NCBI RefSeq assembly: GCF_020172685.1
Contig: NZ_CP083986.1
Coordinates: forward strand, 3,034,294-3,098,293
DNA length: 64,000 nucleotides
Direction of reading: 5' to 3'
Source: [Mycobacterium] nativiensis
GTDB taxonomy: Bacteria > Actinomycetota > Actinomycetes > Mycobacteriales > Mycobacteriaceae
The notes beneath the pieces were generated by a model. The model was not told the DNA's origin. It did no database searches and saw nothing but the letters and a program-made list of their open reading frames with translations. Below, in pieces: positions 9,608 through 17,317 of the stretch. Positions within the stretch are counted from its first letter, which is position 1, and every line of letters begins with the position of its first letter. The position numbers and the translations under genes were made by a program.

Positions 9608-10210
9608 TCAGCGGCTACCCATACCGGCCAGGGCGAAGAATTCCTGACGGGACCGCCCGTCGGTCCGCAGCGTGCCCAACAGCGCTGAGGTCACGGTCGT
9701 CGATCCGCTGGCGTGCACCCCGCGCAACGTCATGCAGCTGTGCTCCGCGCGGAGTACGACGCCGACGGCACGCGGCTGCAGGTGGTCGGTGAGCCAGTCG
9801 GCGACCTGCTTGGTGAGGCGCTCCTGCACCTGCGGGCGGGCGGCGAAATAGTCGACGACCCGGGCCAGCTTGGACAGCCCCAGGATGCGCTCGCCGGGCA
9901 GGTAACCGACGCACGCGGTCCCGGTGAACGGCAGCAGGTGGTGCTCGCAGACCGATCGGAACGGGATGTCACGGACCAGGACCAGCTCGTCGTAGCTCCC
10001 GTCGTTGGGGAACGTGGTGGCCTCGAACGGCTTCGGGGCGAACATCTCGGCGTAGGCACGCGCCATCCGGCGCGGCGTGTTGCGCAGCTGCTCGTCGGCA
10101 GTGGAGATGCCCAGCGCGTGCAGGAATGCCGCGGCGGCCTGTTCGGCGGCGTCCAGATCCGGAACCGGACGGTCAGCCACCCGCAGGTCGGCGTACACGG
10201 CTACTGACAT
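9608..10210 (-). CDS. folE: GTP cyclohydrolase I, accessory copy
   Basis: 200 residues of zinc-dependent GTP cyclohydrolase I, which converts GTP to 7,8-dihydroneopterin triphosphate, the first step to folate and other pteridines. Zinc ligands are visible in S-V-C-E-H-H-L-L-P-F and H-S-C-M-T-L-R-G-V; the N-terminal helices and T-P-R-R-M-A-R-A-Y are typical. ATG 10210 is preceded by GGGAGGG. In mycobacteria the housekeeping folE lies in the ftsH-folP-folB region, so this is probably a second copy; that region is not in the window. It is divergent from a SufR-like regulator and convergent with lexA (12 bases between stops). Its pteridine product could serve folate or another cofactor. Confidence 0.92.
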   Translation of the reverse strand: MSVAVYADLRVADRPVPDLDAAEQAAAAFLHALGISTADEQLRNTPRRMARAYAEMFAPKPFEATTFPNDGSYDELVLVRDIPFRSVCEHHLLPFTGTACVGYLPGERILGLSKLARVVDYFAARPQVQERLTKQVADWLTDHLQPRAVGVVLRAEHSCMTLRGVHASGSTTVTSALLGTLRTDGRSRQEFFALAGMGSR

Positions 10211-10301
10211 CTCAACCCTCCCCTATCGACAATCAGCATTGCGTTTAGATTGACCGTATTCAGCCCTATTTGTCAAGAATATTTGGTGTTACATTGAGAC
10301 A
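10211..10301. promoter_or_regulatory. Divergent AT-rich control region between folE copy and regulator
   Basis: This 91-base region is much richer in A+T than its surroundings. On the minus strand, TTGACA (10271-10276) and CAATCT (10247-10252) are 18 bases apart and could serve folE. An inverted pair TTGAC (10250-10254) and GTCAA (10272-10276) overlaps them and could be an operator for the neighbouring regulator. Promoter and operator roles are inference. Confidence 0.4.
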
Positions 10302-10982
10302 ATGAGCACCCCTGCCTGCGGCGGTCTGGATCCGTTAGCCGGGTTGAGCAGCCTGGACGACCCGGTGCGGCAACGGCTGTACCAATACATCGCCTCGTGC
10401 GACGACCCGGTGGCCCGCGACGACGCCGCGGCCGCCGCCGGCATCAGCCGCACCCTGGCGGCCTACCACCTCGACAAACTGGCCGAAGCGGGCATTCTCT
10501 CGGTGAGTTACGCCCGGCCGGCCGGCCGCTCCGGGCCCGGCGCCGGCCGCCCCGCCAAGCGCTACGAGCGCACCCGCAATGAGCTCTCGGTCAGCGTGCC
10601 GCCACGCAATTACGGGTTGCTGGCCGACCTGCTGGTCACCGCGATGGACGCCGACGGCGACGGCACGGTGCGCACCGCGGTCTGGTCGGCCGCACGCCGG
10701 GCGGGCCGGATCACGGCATCCAAACACGGCATCCTCGAAGCGCTGCGGGAACACGGCTACGAGCCGGCGGTCACCGACGACGGGGACATCGAACTGCGCA
10801 ACTGCCCGTTCGACCGACTGGCCCGCGAGCACACCGAGACGGTGTGCGGGCTCAACCTGCAACTGATCCAGGGCATGTTGGAGGGCATCGACGCTCCCCC
10901 GCAGCGGGCAGCCCTGACACCGTGCGAGCGACGGTGCTGTGTCACGGTCCGTGCTCCGGGGCGCATCGGCCGGCACCGATGA
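10302..10982 (+). CDS. SufR-like (COG2345) winged-helix regulator with cysteine cluster
   Basis: 226 residues. The N-terminal ArsR/DeoR-like winged helix (D-D-P-V-R-Q-R-L-Y through A-A-Y-H-L-D-K-L-A-E-A-G) is followed by a sensor domain of the COG2345 type that includes mycobacterial SufR. Conserved features are E-L-R-N-C-P-F-D-R-L-A, H-T-E-T-V-C-G-L-N and a C-terminal P-C-E-R-R-C-C; in SufR equivalent cysteines ligate an iron-sulfur cluster. So this may sense iron, sulfur or redox state, but a metal or no ligand is equally possible. ATG 10302. It is divergent from the extra folE and translationally coupled (ATGA overlap at 10979-10982) to the next enzyme, so it probably controls both. Confidence 0.8.
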   Translation: MSTPACGGLDPLAGLSSLDDPVRQRLYQYIASCDDPVARDDAAAAAGISRTLAAYHLDKLAEAGILSVSYARPAGRSGPGAGRPAKRYERTRNELSVSVPPRNYGLLADLLVTAMDADGDGTVRTAVWSAARRAGRITASKHGILEALREHGYEPAVTDDGDIELRNCPFDRLAREHTETVCGLNLQLIQGMLEGIDAPPQRAALTPCERRCCVTVRAPGRIGRHR

Positions 10983-11962
10983 ACGTGTTGGAGGCATTGG
11001 GGCTGAGCACCCCGGTCGTGCAGGCCGGAATGGGCGGCGGCGTGACCGGTGCCGAGCTGGCCGCGGCGGTGTCGGCGGCCGGCGGGCTGGGCACCATCGG
11101 GCTGAGCGACCCCCGCAGCTTCGCCACCGAGCTGCACCGCGCGGTGACGCTGGCGGGCGGCCGGCCGGTGGCGGCCAACCTGCTGGTGCCCTTCACCCGC
11201 CGGGCCCATATCGACGCCTGCGTCGCGGCCGGCGCCGCGCTGGTGGTGTTCCATGACGGCGCTCCCCCACGCTGGATCGCCGCCCTGCGGGCTGCGCGCA
11301 TTCCGGTGCTGTGCTCCGCCGGTGACGCCGCCCAGGCCCGCCGGGCACTGGCCGCCGGCGCCGACGGGCTGGTCGCGCAGGGCGTCGAGGCCGGCGGCCA
11401 TCTGGTGGCCGACCGACCGCTCGCGGTGACACTGCCCGAAGTCCTCGAAGCCGCCGACGGCGCCCCGGTGCTGGCGGCCGGCGGGGTCGCCGACGCCAAC
11501 GACGTTCGGGCGCTGCTGTCCGCCGGAGCCGCCGGGGCGATCGCCGGGACCCGCTTTCTGCTCACCGAAGAGTCCCGCGCGCACCCCGGATACAAGCAGA
11601 AGGTGCTGGGCGCGCAGCGCACCATCCGCACCATGCTGTTCGGGATGGGGTGGCCGCTGGCGCACCGGGTAGTTCCAAACGCCGCCACCGAACGCTGGTG
11701 TGCGCGAGACGAACTCGGGCCCCATACGGTACGGGCATTCAACCGGATGAGCGCGCCGCTGAGCCGGCTGTTGCCGGTGAGCGCCCAGGGCCCGATCCTC
11801 GCGGCGCAGCGGGTCACCGTTCCGCTCTACACCCCGGCGCTGCCGCTGGCCGGGATGCACTCCAGCGCAGTCGACCGGTCGGCACTGTATGCCGGCGAGA
11901 CCATCCACCGCATCCACGACATCGTGCCCGCGGCCGAGGCACTGGCGCGGCTGACACCCTGA
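10979..11962 (+). CDS. Nitronate monooxygenase/2-nitropropane dioxygenase-like FMN enzyme
   Basis: 327 residues with the FMN-dependent TIM-barrel fold of the nitronate monooxygenase family (oxidative denitrification of alkyl nitronates; many members have unknown substrates). Seen: T-P-V-V-Q-A-G-M-G-G-G-V near the N-terminus, G-G-L-G-T-I-G-L-S, Q-G-V-E-A-G-G-H, V-L-A-A-G-G-V-A and a G-T-R-F-L-L-T-E-E-S phosphate-binding motif. ATG 10979 overlaps the stop of the SufR-like regulator, indicating coupled translation and shared control. The C-terminal ~80 residues differ from the classical enzyme. The folE, regulator and NMO trio has no counterpart between lexA and the LGFP gene in M. tuberculosis as I recall it. 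Confidence 0.8.
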   Translation: MNVLEALGLSTPVVQAGMGGGVTGAELAAAVSAAGGLGTIGLSDPRSFATELHRAVTLAGGRPVAANLLVPFTRRAHIDACVAAGAALVVFHDGAPPRWIAALRAARIPVLCSAGDAAQARRALAAGADGLVAQGVEAGGHLVADRPLAVTLPEVLEAADGAPVLAAGGVADANDVRALLSAGAAGAIAGTRFLLTEESRAHPGYKQKVLGAQRTIRTMLFGMGWPLAHRVVPNAATERWCARDELGPHTVRAFNRMSAPLSRLLPVSAQGPILAAQRVTVPLYTPALPLAGMHSSAVDRSALYAGETIHRIHDIVPAAEALARLTP

Positions 11963-11999
11963 CGGCTCGAATAACCCAGGGAGACCAACGCCGAGCTGA

Positions 12000-14018
12000 T
12001 CAGCGGGCCTTGGTGAAGCCGTTGAGTCGCGCCGCATCCTCGGTGGCGAACCAGATCTCGGCGAGCGTGTCGTCGTAGAGGGCGTTCTGCGGGGTGTAGT
12101 ACAGCCCCGAGCCGATGTTCGCCTTGATCGGGTAGCCGTCCGGCTGCTGGTACGGATCATCCAGCGGCAGGTGCATCACCGGATGCACCGATTGCTCGGC
12201 GCCGAAGGACCGCGGCTCCGGTGCCCCGAAGGAGCGCGGCTCCGGCCCGCCGAACGCGCCGAAGGAGCGCGGCTCCGGTGCCCCGAACGAATGCGGCTCG
12301 GCGCCGGACGCCGCGTGGCCCACCGCGTGCCGGCCGGTACCGAAGTCGTCTTCGGTCACCACCCGGGTCGGCGCGGTGTCCGCGTCGTCCTCGTCCTCGT
12401 CCTGGTCCTGGTCGAAGTCCTCGTCGTCGGCTTCGGCTTCGCCGTACTGCAGCCAGGGCGCGTTCGGGATCGACTGACCGGGCAAGTCGGCCTCGGGCGC
12501 ACCACCGAACGATGCGCCGTAGCGACTTGGCAACCGAACCGTGCCCTCCTGGTCGCGCTGCTCGTGGTGCGCCCACTGGTGATCATCGTCGTCGTAGTCA
12601 TAGTCGTCACTGGCCGGTGCGGAGGGCATGGCGACCGGCGTACGCTCCGGCGCCGGTGCGGGGGCCGAAGCCGGCCTGCGCCGCTGCCACCACAGTGCCG
12701 CGCCCGCCAGCGCACCCAGCACCGCCAGCACCGCCACCGGAATCAACACCCACATCCAGTTCCAGTGCGTCTCCTTGCCGGCGCCGGTCGCCGTGGTGGT
12801 GCTGCCGTCCGGCAGGTTCATCCCGGGAATCTGCAGACCCGACAGTCCCTGAGCCAGTTCGGCCGGTTCGGTGCTGAACGCGTTGGTGGCCTGGTTCCAG
12901 GAGATCATCCCGCCGGTGAACTTCTGCGAGACCAGATCACCGTCCACGGTCTGGTCGCCGACCGGGGCGCCGAGCTTGCCGGACGCGCCGTCGAGCTTGT
13001 CCCAGGCGACCTTCATCGCGCTGCGCACCACGAACGCGCCGTTGTCGGGGCTGAAGAAGATCACCGGGTCATCGTCGGCGGCGAACGAATTGAACTTACT
13101 GCCGCTCAGGGCGCCGTCGGCGGTACTGGTGATCGGGAAGCCCAGATCGCTTCCGGCCGGGCCGCCCAGCGACTCGTACTTGGCGAGCACGTCGCCTTCG
13201 AGCGCGTTCGCGCCGGTGGCCGGGCTGAAGTAGACCTTGCCGCGGGCGAAGTCCTGGCCGACGCCGTCGGCCCCGACCGCGTACTGGCCGCCCTGCTTGG
13301 CCCCGAGCGTCCCGGAAGCGCCGCCGGCGGTGCGCCACGCCTGGTCGATGGCCGCGGTCGGGTTGAACTGGACCTGCACATCGGCCAGTTGGGCCGCCAG
13401 TTCCGGCGGCACCGTGGTGAACGTCTTGGTCGCACCGTCGAACGACAGCGTGCCGTTGCTGAACTTCTGGGTTACCACGGCGCCGTTGTAGTTCTCGTCG
13501 TCGATCGGCACGCCGAGCGCGCCGGTGGAGCTGCCCAGTTTGTCCCAGCCGGCGTTGATCGGCCCGCGGACCACCCGTGCGCCGTGCTGAGGCGTCCAGA
13601 AGATCACCGGGTTGTCAGCGCCATTCAGAATCGCCACCCGACTGTCCGGGACCAGCCCGGGGACCTCGTCGCTGCTGGGGAACCCGAGATCACTGTCCGC
13701 GGCGCCACCCATCGACTGATACTTGTCGAGGATCGCGCCGTAGATCGCCTTGGCGCCGGTTTCCGGGGTGAAGAACATCGTGCCGCCGGCGAAGTCCTGG
13801 GCGAATCCGGCGCCGGCTGGGTGTACGTCCCCCTTGGGGGCGCCCAGCGGCGACGCGTCGCCACCGGCCGCCTGCCAGGCCGCGGTGATGGCGTCGTGGG
13901 CGTCGCTGTCGGGCGTGGCCGCCGCAGTGTGCACCGAAAACAGCAAGGCGACCGTCGCCGCCAGGCCGAGCGTCACGCGCACCGCCGTCTTGCCGAATCG
14001 ATCTCTCCGACCAGTCAC
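12000..14018 (-). CDS. LGFP-repeat envelope protein with C-terminal sunset domain (Rv2721c-like)
   Basis: 672 residues starting at GTG 14018 with GGGAGGG just upstream; ATG 14039 is the alternative. An N-terminal signal sequence (T-A-V-R-V-T-L-G-L-A-A-T-V-A-L-L-F) precedes about 400 residues of LGFP-type repeats, with marks such as G-S-D-L-G-F-P, S-P-L-G-A-P and Q-D-F-A-G-G-T-M-F-F. LGFP repeats occur in cell-wall-linked actinobacterial proteins. One transmembrane helix (W-V-L-I-P-V-A-V-L-A-V-L-G-A-L) follows, then a long acidic cytoplasmic tail with four short P-x-x-S-F-G-A repeats. The last ~45 residues (S-G-L-Y-Y-T-P, L-A-E-I-W-F-A-T-E-D-A-A) match the sunset domain. Probably anchors the wall to a cytoplasmic partner; the function is unproven. 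Confidence 0.85.
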   Translation of the reverse strand: MTGRRDRFGKTAVRVTLGLAATVALLFSVHTAAATPDSDAHDAITAAWQAAGGDASPLGAPKGDVHPAGAGFAQDFAGGTMFFTPETGAKAIYGAILDKYQSMGGAADSDLGFPSSDEVPGLVPDSRVAILNGADNPVIFWTPQHGARVVRGPINAGWDKLGSSTGALGVPIDDENYNGAVVTQKFSNGTLSFDGATKTFTTVPPELAAQLADVQVQFNPTAAIDQAWRTAGGASGTLGAKQGGQYAVGADGVGQDFARGKVYFSPATGANALEGDVLAKYESLGGPAGSDLGFPITSTADGALSGSKFNSFAADDDPVIFFSPDNGAFVVRSAMKVAWDKLDGASGKLGAPVGDQTVDGDLVSQKFTGGMISWNQATNAFSTEPAELAQGLSGLQIPGMNLPDGSTTTATGAGKETHWNWMWVLIPVAVLAVLGALAGAALWWQRRRPASAPAPAPERTPVAMPSAPASDDYDYDDDDHQWAHHEQRDQEGTVRLPSRYGASFGGAPEADLPGQSIPNAPWLQYGEAEADDEDFDQDQDEDEDDADTAPTRVVTEDDFGTGRHAVGHAASGAEPHSFGAPEPRSFGAFGGPEPRSFGAPEPRSFGAEQSVHPVMHLPLDDPYQQPDGYPIKANIGSGLYYTPQNALYDDTLAEIWFATEDAARLNGFTKAR

Positions 14019-14169
14019 CAGCCCTCCCAGGCACCGCATATAAGACACAAACGTTCCCGGCATAAGACTTTCCCGCAATCGACCCGAATTGCGAAGCCAA
14101 GTCATCGATATTGCGGAAACAGATACCCACCCGATGCTGAAATGATGCCAAACCCCCGTGACGCCAGCA

Positions 14170-14205
14170 GGGCGTGACCTGCGATTAAAACCGCAGGTCA
14201 CGCCC
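14170..14205. terminator. 14-bp perfect hairpin in the fadE20-LGFP gap
   Basis: GGGCGTGACCTGCG at 14170-14183, loop ATTAAAAC, and CGCAGGTCACGCCC at 14192-14205. It lies in the 404-base gap between the LGFP gene start and the fadE20 stop, so on the minus strand it can end fadE20 transcription or attenuate the LGFP gene. The rest of the gap is the 57-bp repeat array and some AT-richer sequence upstream of the LGFP gene. Confidence 0.65.
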
Positions 14206-14256
14206 CTTAGTGGCCCAACTGAATGCCTAGGCCGCGCCGGATTGTCGGGGTTTGTG

Positions 14257-14425
14257 CGGCGATCCCAGCTTCGCCTCTCCTCCGTCGAGCCTCGCTGAAC
14301 CGCTCGGCTCATACGGCGGTCCCAGCTTCGGCTCTCCTCCGTCGAGCCTCGCTGAACCGCTCGGCTCATGCGGCGGTCCCAGCTTCGCCTCTCCTACGTC
14401 GAGCCTCGCTGAACCACCGGGCTCA
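14257..14425. repeat. 57-bp tandem repeat array, about 3 units (locus A)
   Basis: Units begin TCCCAGCTTCGCCTCTCC at 14263, 14320 and 14377, an exact 57-base period. The third unit carries a CTACG variant where the first two have CTCCG, and it runs into the stop codon of fadE20 (14423-14425). Each unit contains a weak CGAGC/GCTCG inverted pair. A second array of the same family is at 23115-23212. There are no spacers, so it is not a CRISPR. Confidence 0.9.
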
Positions 14426-15583
14426 GACGCCCAGGCTGCGCCCGATGATCTCTTTCATGATCTCGGTGGTGCCGCCGTAGATCGTCTGCACGCGGGCATC
14501 CAGGTACGCCCGGGCGACCGGGTATTCGCGCATGTAGCCGTAGCCACCGTGCAGCTGCAGGCACCGGTCGATCAGGTGCACCTGCTTCTCGGTGGAGTAC
14601 CACTTGGCCATCGCGGCCTGCTCGACGGTCAGCTTCTTGTCCAGGTGCAGCCTGCTGAACTCGTCGACCATCATCCGCACCACGGTGGCCTCGGTGGCCA
14701 GCTCGGCCAGCAGGAACCGGCTGTTCTGGAAGCTGCCGATCGGCTTGCCGAACGCCTTGCGCTCCTTGGTGTACTGGATCGTCTGCTCCAGCACCGCCTC
14801 CATCGCCCCAGCGGCCATGATCGCGATCGAGATCCGCTCCTGGGGCAGGTTCTGCATCAGGTAGATGAAGCCCATGCCCTCCTGGCCGAGCAGGTTCTCC
14901 ACCGGGACGTGCACGTCGGTGAACGACAGCTCGGCGGTGTCCTGGGCGTCCAACCCGATCTTGTCCAGGTGCCGGCCGCGCTCGAAGCCCTCCATCCCAC
15001 GCTCCACGACCAGCAGGGAGAACCCCTGCGCGCCCTTGTCGGGGTCGGTCTGGGCGACCACGATCACCAGATCGGAGTGGATGCCGTTGGTGATGAACGT
15101 CTTAGAGCCGTTGAGCACGTAGTGGTCACCCTGGCGGACCGCGCGAGTCTTGATGCCCTGCAGGTCACTGCCGGTGCCCGGCTCGGTCATGGCGATCGCG
15201 GTGATCAACTCGCCGGTGCAGAACTTCGGCAGCCAGCGCTGCTTCTGCTCTTCGTTGCACAACTCCAGCAGGTACGGCGCGCAGACGTCGTTGTGCAGGC
15301 TGAAACCCAACCCGCTGTAGCGCCCCGCCGTGACTTCCTCGGTGATGATCATGTTGTAGCGGAAGTCGGGGTTGCCGCCGCCGCCGTACTCCTCCGGCAC
15401 CGCCATGCCCAAGAAGCCCTGTTTGCCGGCTTCGAGCCACACGGAGCGGTCGACGATCTTGGCCTTCTCCCACTCCTCCTGGTAGGGCGCGGCGTGGCGA
15501 TCCAGGAACGCCCGGAACGACTCCCGGAACAGTTCATGCTCGGGCTCGAACAGGGTTCGCTGGTACTTGATTGCGGCGCTCAT
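14423..15583 (-). CDS. fadE20: Acyl-CoA dehydrogenase FadE20
   Basis: 386 residues, the length I recall for M. tuberculosis FadE20, a flavin acyl-CoA dehydrogenase of fatty-acid or related beta-oxidation. Seen: the FAD/substrate loop A-I-A-M-T-E-P-G-T-G-S-D-L-Q, F-I-T-N-G-I-H-S-D-L-V, and R-K-A-F-G-K-P-I-G-S-F-Q-N. At the C-terminal end, Q-L-H-G-G-Y-G-Y-M-R-E-Y-P and Q-T-I-Y-G-G-T-T-E-I-M-K-E-I-I-G-R are present, with the usual catalytic glutamate in the Y-G-G-T-T-E-I motif. ATG 15583 is preceded by GGAGG at eight bases. Its stop codon is formed at the edge of the 57-bp repeat array. TerC and Rv2722, which neighbour it in M. tuberculosis, are not here. Confidence 0.92.
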   Translation of the reverse strand: MSAAIKYQRTLFEPEHELFRESFRAFLDRHAAPYQEEWEKAKIVDRSVWLEAGKQGFLGMAVPEEYGGGGNPDFRYNMIITEEVTAGRYSGLGFSLHNDVCAPYLLELCNEEQKQRWLPKFCTGELITAIAMTEPGTGSDLQGIKTRAVRQGDHYVLNGSKTFITNGIHSDLVIVVAQTDPDKGAQGFSLLVVERGMEGFERGRHLDKIGLDAQDTAELSFTDVHVPVENLLGQEGMGFIYLMQNLPQERISIAIMAAGAMEAVLEQTIQYTKERKAFGKPIGSFQNSRFLLAELATEATVVRMMVDEFSRLHLDKKLTVEQAAMAKWYSTEKQVHLIDRCLQLHGGYGYMREYPVARAYLDARVQTIYGGTTEIMKEIIGRSLGV

Positions 15584-15684
15584 CGCCTGACCTCCGAGAT
15601 CGACGGAAACTTTCCGACGAGAATAGACCAACCGGGTGGTTGGTAGGTCGGGAGGTCCGGGTTATCCCACCGGAGCGGTGCGAA

Positions 15685-17043
15685 CTACCGCGCATCCGCC
15701 CCGGTACGGCGCGGGCCACTACGGCGTGCGGGACGCTGGGACGTTCCCGGCGCCCCACCACGACGCCGCCGGCCGCCGCCGTTGGCGTTGGCGTTGCCGT
15801 TGCCCCGGCCCTGCCCCTTCGGCGACGCGGGACGCACCGGCGGAGCCGCCTTGGGGGCCGGCATCTGCAGCGGGGCCATCTCGCCGACCAGCGTCTGCAC
15901 CGGCGCCGAGTCGGCGCCGACCTGTTGCGGGGCGACGGTGATCCCGGCCCGGCGCAGCAACACCTGGGTGTCTTTGCGCTGTTCGGGCAACACGACGGTG
16001 ACCACGTCACCGGCACTGCCGGCACGGGCCGTGCGGCCCGAGCGGTGCAGGTAGGCCTTGTGTTCGGCGGGCGGGTCAACGTGCACCACCAACTCCACCT
16101 CGTCGACGTGCACACCGCGCGCCGCGATGTCGGTGGCCACCAGCACCCGAGCCTCACCGGTGCTGAACGCGGCCAGGTTGCGGTCACGCGCGGGCTGGGA
16201 CAGGTTGCCGTGCAGGTCGACCGACGGGATCCCGGCCTCGGTCAGTTGTTTGGCGAGCTTTCGGGCCTGATGTTTGGTGCGCATGAACAGGATTCGGCGG
16301 CCGGTGCCGGACGCCAGACGGTGCACCAGATCCTTCTTGTCCTGTGCGCCCGCGACGTGAAACACGTGGTGGGTCATGGCCGGCGGAGGGGCGTCCTTGC
16401 CGTCGTCGACCGCATGCGACACCGGGTCGTGCAGGAAGCGCCGAACCAGCTTGTCCACCCCGTTGTCCAGCGTCGCCGAGAACAGCAGCCGCTGGCCGTC
16501 GGCGGGTGTGGCGGCCAGAATCCGGGTGACGCCGGGCAGGAAGCCGAGATCGGCCATGTGGTCGGCCTCGTCGAGCACCGTGATCTGCACGGCGTCCAGG
16601 CTGATCAGCCGCTGCTTCATCAGGTCTTCGAGGCGGCCGGGGCAGGCCACCACGATGTCGACGCCGCCGGCCAGCGCGGTCTCCTGCCGACTCTGCGCCA
16701 CCCCGCCGAAGATGGTGGTGACCTTCAACCCGTAAGCGGCCGCAAGGGGTTTGACCGTCGCGGTGATCTGGGTGGCCAGCTCACGGGTCGGCGCGAGCAC
16801 CAGGCCCGACGGCCGGTTCGGGCGGCGCCGGACGTCGGCCAGCCTGGCCACCAAGGGAATTGAGAAGGCCAGCGTCTTGCCGCTGCCGGTCTTTCCACGG
16901 CCCAGCACGTCGCGGCCGGCCAGGGTGTCGGGCAGCGTGCGGATCTGAATCGGGAAGGGCGCGGTGATTTCGTTGTCGCTCAACGACGTCACCAGCGGTG
17001 CGGGCACGCCTAGGGAGCCAAAGGATGCAAAAGATGTGGTCAT
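15685..17043 (-). CDS. rhlE: DEAD-box ATP-dependent RNA helicase (RhlE-like)
   Basis: 452 residues with the full DEAD-box set: Q motif P-F-P-I-Q, Walker A G-K-T-G-S-G-K-T, P-T-R-E-L-A, G-G, D-E-A-D, S-A-T, and C-terminal A-R-V-L-V-A-T-D-I-A-A-R-G and H-R-S-G-R-T-A-R-A-G. The last ~65 residues are a Gly/Arg/Asn-rich basic tail, which in this family aids RNA binding. It unwinds RNA and likely acts in ribosome assembly or mRNA decay; the mycobacterial RhlE helicase associates with the degradosome. ATG 17043 is preceded by GAAAGG at eleven bases. Between fadE20 and hflX no helicase occurs in M. tuberculosis as I recall (its rhlE is Rv3211), so the location differs. Confidence 0.9.
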   Translation of the reverse strand: MTTSFASFGSLGVPAPLVTSLSDNEITAPFPIQIRTLPDTLAGRDVLGRGKTGSGKTLAFSIPLVARLADVRRRPNRPSGLVLAPTRELATQITATVKPLAAAYGLKVTTIFGGVAQSRQETALAGGVDIVVACPGRLEDLMKQRLISLDAVQITVLDEADHMADLGFLPGVTRILAATPADGQRLLFSATLDNGVDKLVRRFLHDPVSHAVDDGKDAPPPAMTHHVFHVAGAQDKKDLVHRLASGTGRRILFMRTKHQARKLAKQLTEAGIPSVDLHGNLSQPARDRNLAAFSTGEARVLVATDIAARGVHVDEVELVVHVDPPAEHKAYLHRSGRTARAGSAGDVVTVVLPEQRKDTQVLLRRAGITVAPQQVGADSAPVQTLVGEMAPLQMPAPKAAPPVRPASPKGQGRGNGNANANGGGRRRRGGAPGTSQRPARRSGPRRTGADAR

Positions 17044-17317
17044 GAGTGCGGTGCCTTTCAGGCATCGGTTGCACCACTGCAGCCGTGACGACGAGGTCAA
17101 GAGGCTGGCGGCGCAAAGTGGCGAGATTGCCGGTGGGCAAAATCGATCGCCGCGAGAAGAGCTTGTGCTGGATCGCACCGTTCGCCGGGATTTCCTGGCG
17201 AGTAAGCGTTCCACGACGTACTGGCGTCACTTCTTTCACACCAGCGTTGTTCCGAGCCTAACCCACCAGGGCGCAGACCCCGAAACTCTTGTGACCGATC
17301 ACACGGGCGAAGGGTTG
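17044..17317 (-). promoter_or_regulatory. Long untranslated leader and promoter region of the helicase gene
   Basis: 274 bases without a credible gene. On the minus strand a TAGGCT (17255-17260) fits a mycobacterial -10 and would give a leader of about 200 bases before the helicase ATG. The reading frame of the helicase stays open for 57 codons into it, but codon content there is unlike a protein and there is no second start with a ribosome site. A long leader would suit helicase autoregulation or cold response; this is inference. Confidence 0.4.

Noticed and set aside
10757..12160. Long minus-strand reading frame over the regulator and nitronate-monooxygenase genes
   Set aside because: It opposes two recognised genes, has no family similarity, and is the usual high-G+C frame left by codon third-position bias.
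12171..14177. Long plus-strand reading frame opposite the LGFP gene
   Set aside because: Reads as Arg/Gly/Val-rich noise; the minus strand encodes clear LGFP repeats and a signal peptide.
14257..14425. CRISPR array
   Set aside because: The units are contiguous tandem copies with no unique spacers and no cas genes nearby.
14223..14480. Short peptides encoded by the 57-bp repeats (19-residue repeats in frame)
   Set aside because: The period is a multiple of three, so all six frames stay open by chance; no ribosome site, and the same array elsewhere is not in a gene.
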